Assembly (NCBI GenBank): GCA_964019055.1
Contig: OZ025214.1
Location: 9,486,858-9,550,857 of the forward strand
DNA from: Anthopleura xanthogrammica
Lineage: Eukaryota > Cnidaria > Anthozoa > Actiniaria > Actiniidae
DNA: 64,000 nt
Direction: 5' to 3'
Shown here: positions 1 through 9,885 of the stretch, one piece after another
How the letters are laid out: each line of letters begins with the position of its first letter
Position numbering within the stretch: position 1 is the first letter of the stretch
Translations under genes and position numbers: made by a program
Notes under the pieces: generated by a model
Database searches by the model: none
Told to the model about the DNA's origin: nothing
The model's input: the letters and a program-made list of their open reading frames with translations, nothing else

Positions 1-293
1 CTTGGAATACCACCTTTCATTGAATGAAAACGAACCTGGAAGGTGTGACCAATGAGAAAAACTCTTTTGCGGTAAAAAAAAGTAAATTACACCAGCATTG
101 CAAGCAATCCCTTAAAATCACTTTAAGGGTGGGAAATTATGGTTTTCAGTTTATGAAATAAGCGTGAAATCCTGTACTTACACTTGAAAATGAACGCTTA
201 AGGAACCAGGGATCAAGCCATTCAGTAAGTTCAGGCCCAAAATCACTGAATCTAATATAAAAAAGAGCAAAAATTAGTGTGATTACAGTTTAA

Positions 294-3200
294 TTGTGAT
301 TAGCGCCTTGCAGGCAGCACACGACTTTAAAGCTGCTCCTGCATAATTTACTAATTTCTCTGCTATAAATCCTTCAATTGATTTTTTTTTCTGGATTCAT
401 TGGCTTTATTTCATGGTTATTTCACACGATGGCTATAACGTACTCAAGATTTTCATTGATATCACTATTTAAATCAACTCCAACATCACTGCTTGATTCT
501 GAACGTTGGCAAATTCTATTGGAACTTAAAATATCACGATTCAAACCTACCCGCAGAGGATGCAGAGGAGGGCAAAGGAAAGCTAAATGTAAGAACTCTC
601 GAATTATATCGACAAAAAGTTTGAATATCAAGGATTTAGTGACTTCTGATAGTTCAAGTCAAGAAATTCAAGAACATTTGCATAACTCGACATTAAATAT
701 TCAACTTGACACTTCTTGGAGTTGTAACACAAACAACAGTCTTCCTGGTCAATGCTCAACTGCACCCGTGGATTGTCCTATACAACCTAATTACCTTGGA
801 GAAAACGTATTGTTATCTACTCAAACAAGTCTACCCGTAATCAATGACGTGAATGCAATCCCGAGAAATATTCCTACATTGATTACAAGTCGTCCATTGG
901 ACAAACATCAAAGTTATAATGGAGTAAACGTGAACAATTTAATAAAACCACTGCGTATTCCTCTAGCATCGCAGATTACACGTCCTGCGAAATTGTGCTT
1001 GCTAAATTCTAGATCTGTGAGGAACAAATCCATGATTGTAAAGGACTTTGTAGTTGAAAATAACGTCGACATATTATGTCTCACTGAGACTTGGTTGAAC
1101 ACTAATGACAGTAAGGATGAACTTACTATCAATGAACTAACACCGAAGGGTTATTTATTACATCATATTGCTAGGAAGGGTAGGGGTGGTGGGATTGGTT
1201 TACTTTATAGGAAATCTTTACGTTTAAAAAAAATAGCTTTGAAACAATTTAAGTCTTTTGAGACTTTAGGTATGCTTGCTTGCTCTTCTCCTGCTAATAT
1301 TTTACTCTTTGTTATTTACAGGCCTCCTCCTTCAAATCGCAACAAACTTACTAACAAGATCTTTTTTGAGGAATTTGCTGTATTCTTGGAGCAATAATCA
1401 ACTAGTCCTAGTTCTCTTCTTATTGTTGGTGATTTCAACTTCCACGTTGACGATCCTACTAATTCAGCTGCTAGCCAATGCCTTGATCTATTGGAAATCT
1501 TTGATTTAAAGCAGTTTGTTGATCAGCCTACTTATCAAGATAAGCATGTGCTTGATCTTATTATAACACGATCATCTGATCATATCGTCCGTGATGTCTC
1601 TGTATGTGACCCAGCAATATCCGACCACTGTGCCATCCTTACTGACGTACGCATTCAGAAACCACCTCCAGTAAGAGTAATCACTCGCTGTCGTAAGTTG
1701 AAAGCTATTGACATGCATTGCTTTAATGAGGATATCGTCAAATCATCTCTTCTCACAGCACCCGCTAGTGATCTGACTGAACTAGTCCAGCAATATGACT
1801 CTGTGCTTGCATCTGTACTAGATGCCCATGCTCCATGCATTGAACGTATTGTTACTAAACGTCCTTTAGCACCTTGGTATACACCTGAAATCAAGGCAGA
1901 AAAGACCAAACGTCGAAAGCTGGAGCGAAGGTGGCGTCAATCACGTCTCACAATTGATCGTGACCTTTACGTACAACAATGTGATGTGGTAAGGAATTTG
2001 ATAAACTCCACTAAACACACTTACTACTCTGCGATGATAAATGAGCATCAGTGTGACCAGAAGGTATTGTTTTCTACCGTTTCCAAGGCACTGCATGTTA
2101 AAGCAGAGAAACAATATCCTGATTGTACGTCATCTGATCAACTCGCAAAATCATTCGCAGACTTTTTCACTGATAAGATCTCAGCCATTCAACAAGATCT
2201 ATGGGGTGCACAACTTATTCATGCTATCAATGATGTCTCATGTATTAGTTCTTTTCTGACTTTCAGAGAAATTTCTTCTACTGACTTGTCTAGGCTGATT
2301 ACTCCGTTGGCTTCTAAATCATGTGATTTGGATCCTATCCCTGGCATGGTAATGAAGCAGTGTTTTGGTACACTTCTCCCTACCATATGCACAACTGTCA
2401 ACTTGTCCTTGTGTACTGGGGTAGTGCCATCACAGTTAAAAGAAGCAGTTATCCATCCACTACTCAAGAAGCAGAATTTGCCTTCTGAGGAATTCTCCAG
2501 TTTCAGGCCCATCTCTAATCTCAAATTTCTCTCAAAGGCCATTGAGAAAGTAGTTGCTTCTCAGCTGGTTGATTATCTGGAGGAAAATGACCTGCATGAA
2601 AAGTTCCAGTCTGCGTATAAAAAACGCCACAGTGTAGAAACCGCTCTTGTAAGGGTCCAAAATGACATCCTTCATGCCATAGACAACAATCGTTCTGTCA
2701 CCTTAGTTCTGCTTGATTTGTCAGCAGCCTTTGATACTGTCCACCATGCTATTCTTTTGAAAAGGCTTGAAACAAGATATGGCATCAGTGGCACTGCACT
2801 GGACTGGTTCAGGTCTTATTTGTCTCATCGTAAGTCATTTGTCAGTATAGAAAGTGGTAAATCAAATTCTCAAAGCCTCGACTGTGGAGTGCCACAGAGC
2901 TCCATTCTCGGGCCTATTCTTTTCATGTTGTATACGTCACCAATTGGAGATATTGTTCGTGGCTATGATATCAATTTCCACTTATATGCAGATGATTCTC
3001 AACTTTACATAACCTTTTCAACGTCATCTTTGTCTCAGCTGGATAATGCTAAGTCAACACTTGAGGCTTGCCCGAATGAAATAGACAAGTGGATGTTGCA
3101 GAATTGTCTTAAGATGAATGGCGACAAAACAGAAATTATACTGTTATCTTCCTCCTTTCGTCCCAGGCCTTCTATTGACTCTGTGAATATTGCAGGTCAT

Positions 3201-3897
3201 GACATCTCATTTTCGGCAAAAGCTCGCAATATTGGTGTTATTTTCGATGGAAATGTATCTTTTGATCACCAGATTGCTTCCATCTGTAAATCCTGCTTTT
3301 TTCATTTGAGAAATATCTCAAAAATTAGAAAACACATCAGTGTCAAAGCCTGTGAGACCCTTATGCACGCATTTATCTCTTCTAAACTAGACTTCTGCAA
3401 CTCCCTTCTTTATGGTCTGTCTAAATCATCGCTTCAAAAACTACAGCGTGTACAGAATGCTGCAGCCAGGGTACTTACCTTTTCACATAAATTTGAACAT
3501 ATTTCTCCTGTGCTGCGTAGCCTTCATTGGTTACCCATAGAACAACGTATACAGTACAAGATTTTACTACTTACTTTTAAAGCTCTCAATAAATGTGCTC
3601 CTTCGTATCTTTCTGACCTACTTCAACTTTACAAACCTGCAAGAACCTTAAGATCTTCTAGCCTTAATCTTCTGTCTAAGCCCTCTTACAACCTAAATTC
3701 TTATGGTAGGAGGGCCTTTTCCTACGCGTTTATATTTATATGTAGTTTCCTTTTTATTACATTTTTATTAATAATATAGAATTAGTTTAGATTTACTGTT
3801 TATATAATTTTATAATCATTTTTACAATTGTAAAGCAGTGTTGAGCTGGTGTAATTGCCGCTATAGAAAATAAAGTTATTATTATTATTTATTATTA
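294..3897 (+). mobile_element. L2/CR1-like non-LTR retrotransposon inserted in the left arm
   Basis: A 3.6-kb element interrupts the left arm. The uninterrupted right arm reads (inverted) GATTACAGTTTAAAATGTCG at this point, which fixes the insertion site with at most about 4 bp (TTAA) of ambiguity or target duplication. The element encodes an endonuclease-reverse transcriptase polyprotein and ends in AATAAAGTTATTATTATT, an ATT-type microsatellite tail rather than poly-A, which is typical of the CR1/L2 group. A target duplication of a few bases or none also fits that group. The 5' part (294-428) has no coding sign and is probably the 5' UTR. Confidence 0.88.
429..3779 (+). pseudogene. L2/CR1-like endonuclease-reverse transcriptase, one nonsense codon
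   Basis: One frame stays open from the ATG at 429 to 3,779 except for a single TAA at 1,395-1,397, so about 1,117 codons are otherwise readable. About 170 unclassified residues come first. An apurinic-type endonuclease follows (LCLLNSRSVRNK, LTETWL, GDFNFH, ISDHCAI), with the stop falling between its halves. The reverse transcriptase has FRPISNLKFLSKAIEKV, LLDLSAAFDTVHH, GVPQSSILGPILF and the catalytic YADD. The third motif normally reads PQGS, so the Gly-to-Ser change is unusual. The end (YGRRAFSYA, then a hydrophobic tail) lacks the usual LWN-LP-IR segment, so the 3' coding end looks deleted. It would nick target DNA and reverse-transcribe its own RNA, but this copy is probably dead. Confidence 0.88.
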
Positions 3898-4317
3898 AAA
3901 TGTCGTTTGCCTACCCCCACTATAATTTTAGTTTATAATGTAGCTAAGAAAATAAGATATACCTATTGATAGTGCTCAAGAACTTGTCCCTCACTTGCTA
4001 TGAGCTTCGGTGGAGAAATATGATCATCCCTCCAAGGGTTTATAGTCATTTTTCGCGCGAAAAGACACAACTGTGATTGGATAAGCAAATATTTTTGCCG
4101 CGAAAAAACAGGTTCAACAGGTTATAAACAAGATTTACCGGAATAGTGATCAATGCCTCCCCTGCTATCTCGTTCCCAGCGAATGAGGCTGCACCCCTCC
4201 CCCCGCGCACCTTATTTGGATAAACATTTTGACTTCTGATTGGTTAGACTTGACTTCGATCACTTGCGTGCTGAAGAAAGCACAGGGTACCCAATCAGAA
4301 TCTTGTGCAAATATACA

Positions 4318-4592
4318 CGCATCAAGCATTCCGCCCGACTGCTCTAAGCGCATGCTCAGGGGATTAAAAAGTGAGATAATATTAATAATAATAGATAATA
4401 TTTTGTAAAACATGATATATTTTAGTTGTATTTTTCTTGTCAAACAAAATTTTCTTTAAATATTCAAGATCACGTACCGTTAAGCGAATTTTGAGTCAAA
4501 TATACCAAAAAATTGCATATTCTACAAAATATTATCCCACTTTTTAATCCCCTGAGCATGCGCTTAGAGCAGTAGCGCGGAATGCTTGATGC
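4318..4592. mobile_element. Fold-back MITE inside the left arm
   Basis: A roughly 270-bp element has inverted ends of about 70 bp: GCATCAAGCATTCCG at the left and CGGAATGCTTGATGC at the right, each followed inward by the AGAGCAGT / GGGGATTAAAAAGT block. The same element sits in the right arm (about 27,105-27,370), so it was present before the two arms formed or was copied with them. It has no coding capacity. Confidence 0.75.
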
Positions 4593-4741
4593 GTCCAACT
4601 TGGTTGTTTCGCAAAACAATTCTTACCCTTAGTCATGAAGATGCTAGATTCCATACCTGCGGACAAGAAAAATGATTTATGCTATGGTGATATGAACAAC
4701 ATCTTTGACTTCCAACGGTATTAGAGCGAACCGGCGTTGCA

Positions 4742-5669
4742 TGAAGTATCACTCATATGCGTAACAAATCTTCTTTGTTGCAGAGATCTCTTCAGATAGA
4801 GCAACAAAGTCGTTAAATAAGATTGTCGTGAGAGAGTCCGAAATTGAGAAATTTTAAATTATGGTTTAAATCCCACGATAATTATAATGTCATATTCGTC
4901 AAATCGTGCGTGACAAGTCGTGCCGTGTAAATTGGCCCTAAAAGCCTTTGGCCTCTTTCTCAGCAACTTGTGTCGCAACACTGTTGCGAATAGCCCTTTC
5001 CCAAGATACGGCCGGATGCACAAGCGTTTCCGAATGAAATTGCAAAAGCCTCAGTTTGGATACACACTATTGGGATATTAGATCAATATCGTACCCAGAG
5101 CCTGCAATACTCCTGATCAGCACCGAGAAACGAGAGGCTCTGGTTGCAACCGTTATTTTCCGCATCATGATTGGTTGAATAGACAATAGAATCGTAGACC
5201 TATTGTCTATTCAACCAATCATGATGCGGAGACAAACAGTTGCAGCCAGACCCTCTCGTTTCTCGGTGCTGATCAAGAGGAACGTGGGCTCTGGGTACGA
5301 GATTGGATATTACATATCGTGACTATCTCACACTTACCGACATGGATTTTATTGGACTGTTGACCAACAGAGCACTAATTAAACAATAAGGTACTTGACT
5401 AGGCATTAGTGCCTTGGAGTCTTTGATTGTGCTGGCAAGTACGTCCGGGAATGCTGTGCAGTCCGGCCGTATCTTGGGAAAAGCCTATTCAGGGAGCGCG
5501 GAGCAGGGGGGGCTGTAGCCCCCCCAATAATTGGAGCATGCCCCTAAACCCCCACGTGTTCCAGTATTTGGTGGTCATTAGCCCCCCCAATCCAAATTAC
5601 GCTCCGCCGTCCCTGCTATTGCACAGTGCAACAGGGATCGTCTTGCAGGGATTGTCTTGTGGCGGTGCA
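4742..5669. mobile_element. 0.93-kb nested insertion in left arm with 9-bp near-duplication
   Basis: This block is missing from the right arm, where the sequence runs straight from GGCGTTGCA into AAAAAAGAGAAC. In the left arm it is bounded by GGCGTTGCA (4,733-4,741) and GGCGGTGCA (5,661-5,669), a 9-bp target duplication with one mismatch, as hAT-like and other 8-9-bp-duplicating transposons leave. It contains an inner fold-back element. Its own ends show no obvious inverted repeat, so its class is not determined, and no coding region is credible. Confidence 0.7.
5075..5320. repeat. Fold-back element nested in the 0.93-kb insertion
   Basis: Two arms of about 110 bp face each other around a 10-bp loop near 5,193. 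The central arms are GCATCATGATTGGTTGAA... and its inverse; the outer ends are CGTACCCAGAGCC and GGCTCTGGGTACGAGA. The outer motif recurs once more at 41,232 (GGCTCTGGGTACGAGATCG), which suggests a dispersed family. Confidence 0.7.
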
Positions 5670-6609
5670 AAAAAAAGAACTAAGTTCGACTATTCGCAAA
5701 TCGTTGCAGCAACTGACAATAATGCCATTGAGGGCTCCTGCATCCTCGGGAACGAGGGCTAAAATTCTGTCGCTCGTTCCTTGCTACTAGAAAAATACCC
5801 CTGGGCACGAAATCTGTTGGGACGTTTACCGGAAGTAGAAATTCAAAAGCCCAACCAATCAAAAAGTAGTAGCAATAACGATACTATTATATGCATTGTC
5901 TAACTATACTTCATGCTTATTGGTTGATTCGCTGGGATCCCGAGGACGGGCTAGGGCATTGCATTATCTATTGTTATGCAAATATTCGCTATTATTATTA
6001 CCTTATTGTTACTTATTTTCGCGGGTACTCAATTTCGCGAAAATGGAACTGGCATATTTCGCGGGTCTTTAATTTTGCGATTTGGCCAAAAATAGACTTT
6101 CTAAAAAGTCCGCTTTGCGGTCTCATTAACGCCTCACTTCGCTCGCATTAATCCCCCCCAAGGACGCTGAGGCCGACTCGTGCCAAGTCTAGCCAAAAAA
6201 ATACGTTTAAGAGAACTAAATTTCGCGATTTGGCCATTAAAAAAATTGAAGAATTGAAACAACTAAAGGTATAAACTCACCTACAAAACTGAAGCACAAC
6301 CATATAGGCACTGTATAACAAACTATGCAGACATGCGGACAACATTTGTGAACCATTAATTCAATGTATCCATGATCAAAGAAATATAGCAGGGTATTAA
6401 ATTTCGCGTTTAATTTTCGCGTAAACTTGTATTCGCGGGTCTTTAATTTCGCGATTTTTTGAAAATCGCGAAATTAATTAAGACCCGCGAAAATTAGTAA
6501 TAATAAGGTAGTACTTCCAGCTTTGGACTAGAGCGTATGTGGTTGGTATGCTAAAAGCATCCTCCCCCCTAAATTACGGTTTTTAGTTTATTATTTTCGG
6601 TCGATATGC

Positions 6610-6610
<1 letters not shown>

Positions 6611-6655
<45 letters not shown>

Positions 6656-7205
6656 TGACACAACGTGTAAAGTGGGGACCTCGTTTTGGTAACACACCAA
6701 CGTTCTGGGGACCTCAAGCAATGTGGGGACACTAAATTTGGTCCCCACTCAGCAAACTTTTTAAAACGCTTTATTTCGTCGAGATACAGCGATTTACGCG
6801 TTCTAACTCGAAGTCCCCAGTTTGTCATTTTTTCGTGTGTAGACGCTCAGGTCCCCAGATTGCCTCTAAATTTTTGTGTTAAAATAATATACCCTTTTTT
6901 GAATTGTTTTTACGTAAATACCTTTTTAAAATTATTTATAAGATTTTTACAGATTGGCAATCCTCAAGAATTAATTTAACTAAAATTACACACCTCTTAT
7001 GGAAATTAGGTCCCCAGAACGTCTCGAAAAAAGTGTGTAAAAATTTTAGTGCTAATTTTATTTTACAAGACATAGCTTCAATTTCTAATGAAAGAAAATC
7101 ACACTTAAGACATAACCCAGTCGTTTTTGATGTTATTTTGAAGGGGTTTTCATACTCCGGGCATTCAAGGTCCCCAGATTGTAAACCAAATGTGTGTAAA
7201 TTATT
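6611..7205 (+). mobile_element. TG-microsatellite-linked GTCCCCA repeat element
   Basis: A pure (TG)n tract (6,611-6,652) is followed by about 550 bp in which GTGGGGAC and GTCCCCA motifs recur on both strands (near 6,675, 6,715, 6,725, 6,742, 6,813, 6,850, 7,010 and 7,170). Its start coincides with the inner end of the left arm. A related GTCCCCA stretch ending in (GT)n lies at 48,302-48,528. No protein is encoded; the short open frames here are incidental. The exact right end is not defined. Confidence 0.55.
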
Positions 7206-7839
7206 AATTTCCATATTTGTTTCTTAATACTACTTCTATCATATTCCTGGAAAATTGTTGCTTTCCTAGCACGAAACTAGGGCCGTTTTTATGGGACGGA
7301 GAAAATTGTTTTGACCACATCGGGTACGAAACCGGCCGGTGAACATAAATATAACATAACGACTCCTCTCTATTTGAGGATGTTACCCTCATTAAAGTTT
7401 GTCGTTGTTGTTATTAATATTATTAACCAGAATACAACGCTTGTTTTTGTGCCATTTTTGTGCCAAAATAAGCAGAACATATTTACATGGCCACTTTGAG
7501 ATACCAGTTTTGTCTTCTTCGCACTGGTTTGTTTTAATCATTTGGGACATCAATGCTGATAAAATGTATCTTTTCCAACCCCGCAATAAACGACTGCTAT
7601 AGATACGAACGATTTATGGTTAACATAAATCGTCTTAATGCGTTTGTTCTACTTACATATTACTTACATATTACATACTCATATATTTATTTATTGACTG
7701 ATATATCCATTTATTTATATATTTTCTTATCATTCTACTATATATTTATCCATTTATTCGTATATTTGTAGCTTTGCTCGTCTATTTGTTTGTCATTTTA
7801 GGGAGTTTTTACATAGGGATAACCTCTTAACTTCCTTTC
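7206..7839. other. Gene-free AT-rich stretch
   Basis: No coding region, repeat or structural motif that I can support is seen here. Short open frames in several frames have no domain character and overlap on both strands. Confidence 0.5.
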
Positions 7840-7972
7840 TAGATGCCCCTTTTTTTAGTTATTTTTGTAGTCTTTCGCCTGCTCTATTCAGCTTTTATAT
7901 TTTGTATATGTATCTACCTAGTTGCATCTGGAATAAATCTTTATTGTATTGTATTGTATTGTATTGTAAAAG
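7840..7972 (+). mobile_element. 3' tail of a truncated non-LTR retrotransposon
   Basis: The segment ends in TGGAATAAATCTTTATTG followed by (TATTG)n to 7,967. An AATAAA-like signal running straight into a short microsatellite is the usual 3' end of several non-LTR retrotransposon families. No coding remnant is recognisable upstream, so it would be a severely 5'-truncated copy. The left boundary is a guess. Confidence 0.45.
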
Positions 7973-8960
7973 AGAGTTGAGCTTAATGAGCATATGGATA
8001 TTAATATTATTTTGAGGGTGATGATGAAAGTTGTCAGTTCAGAATAGCGCTGCGCACCGTTTCTAAAAATAGCCACTGTTATAATAGATGCAAATAACTC
8101 AGACAAACAGCATTAATTTGCAATCTTAATGGATAGAAGACTGAGAAACATTATTTTTGAAAAAAGAAAAAATAGAAAAAGGTGTCAACATCGGACTTTA
8201 AAAAAATGTTGTTCTGAGTCGTGACGTAAGTTGTGCACTATGCTATTTAACTTGGCTCGCAAAAAAATGAAAAAGAGAAAGAGATAGTCTTAGTCAGCTC
8301 TTTTCGTCAGTGAAATCTGAAAAATAAACAAACTGTAAATGAATAAATAGATAAATAAAAAATGAATGAGTAAATAAATTAAACATTTTTACTCTACATT
8401 TTCTCCAAGAGACAAAATGAGTCTCATGGAGGGAGATTATACAAAAAAAAAAAAATAAATAAATAAAGTAAGTGAATGAATAAATAAATACATAAAATCA
8501 CAAAAAGGACAATAAATATTACGCTTGGCAGCCAAGTCAAAGAATGTTTTTAGTTCATTCCCATACTCCCTTTCTGTCTGTTTCGACAGACTAGGGTCGT
8601 GGAGGAAAGAGATTCCAGTGTAATTGCAAGCGCATGAGCAAAAACAGCAAATCAGATCAAAAGCACAGGCAGTCCAAGCAGTGTACTGACGCCTAGACAT
8701 AATCATTTTAAATGCGGTAAAATTGTAAAAACTGTTCTCAATTAATTAATTAACATTAATTTACTCTATTATATTATACTTCCTTAATTATTTTATTGTA
8801 TTATATGATTATCAATGAAATACCTTTATTGCTCTATTTCAGAAATGTGATATTTTCACATGTGAAGATATCACCACTATGGTAACATACTTCTTATATC
8901 AGAAAAAAGCTCGAAAAAGCTATATTTTCTTTTTCATTGATAATTATGTAATAAACAGAA

Positions 8961-9102
8961 TATTACATGGGTGCTTGGAGATACGAATTTCATCTTCTCG
9001 TGTTGAAAATATCTCACTCGTTTACTGCGCTCACTCATGAGAGATCTTTTCACCACTCGAAGATAAAATTAGTATCTCCGCGCGCCCATGTAACATCCTC
9101 TA
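8961..9102. mobile_element. Fold-back MITE (ATTACATGGGYGC ends)
   Basis: A 140-bp element starts ATTACATGGGTGCTTGGAG and ends with the near-inverse CTCCGCGCGCCCATGTAA. The inner arms carry TTTCATCTTCTCGTG and CACTCGAAGATAAAAT, and the centre reads CACTCGTTTACTGCGCTCACTCATGAG. From memory, elements of this shape are common in cnidarian genomes; this needs a library search. Confidence 0.7.
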
Positions 9103-9885
9103 TATATTTATTTCTATATATAATTATGTAAAAAAAATTTCATATTGTATCTCTTCAATTGTAAAATGTGTATGTATCTATTATTAAACCAATTAGACCA
9201 ATATTGAGTCACCAGAGTTTCCACGGCATTCTATATTTTTTCTGTCGCACAGAGAACAAGCTCATTATAATAACTTGGAGCTACTAGGATTAAAACACAC
9301 ACTTACATTCCAAAACCACGGAACAAATGATATTACCTGTAATAACAAAATAGACACATGCCCTGACCTTCTCTCTAAAACCATCACAAAAGCATGAAAG
9401 GAAAGAGGAAATCAATCCTGAAAAATCAAAACAATAATTTTTGCTCATATACTAAACAAATTCTAATTTTATACTCTGATAAATTATTAGAAAGTACCCT
9501 AGTAGAGTAGAAGCACTAAGAGAGAGCAATATTTTGCATTATTTAGCATTACGTTTCTGTACTCTAGTATATTATTCAGTTACATTAATTCCATTCTTGT
9601 TCCCCATTTTACAAAAAGTCCACAGTTTGCAGGTGTTTCAATCCAATAGAAATTCATATATCAGCCAGAATTAATTAAACTAATTATTAGGATACTGTAA
9701 TTTCCTCTATATACACTATGTTTAAAAGCAACCCTTTTTGAATTTTAAAGAAAAGATCAAGCATACAAAATTAAAGAAACTACTTCAAGATTTTTCAATG
9801 TAAGGTTTTATGCTGACTTAATTATAATTTTCCTATTAAAGTACAATAGCATTGTATTTTTTTTGAACAAAATCTCACCAAATAA
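9103..9885. other. Gene-free AT-rich stretch before the satellite array
   Basis: I see no coding region, RNA gene or clear repeat here. The last 100 bases grade into the first spacer of the array (CTCATCAATATTCACTGTTAAGT). Confidence 0.5.

Larger units (their letters stand above)
1..6612 (+). repeat. Left arm of giant inverted repeat (with two nested insertions)
   Basis: Apart from two insertions (about 294-3,897 and 4,742-5,669), this stretch is the reverse complement of 25,993-28,097. Examples: the first bases CTTGGAATACCACC reappear inverted ending at 28,097, and the block ending CGATATGCTT at 6,611 reappears inverted starting at 25,993. The arms differ by scattered substitutions and small indels, so they are old enough to have diverged by a few percent. 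The arm is rich in TTTCGCGGGTC and TTTCGCGAT motifs, including a short palindrome near 6,410-6,510. The window starts inside or exactly at the outer end, so the outer boundary is unknown. Confidence 0.9.

Noticed and set aside
422..631. Minus-strand open frame at the start of the retrotransposon
   Set aside because: It is antisense to the retrotransposon reading frame and has no domain.
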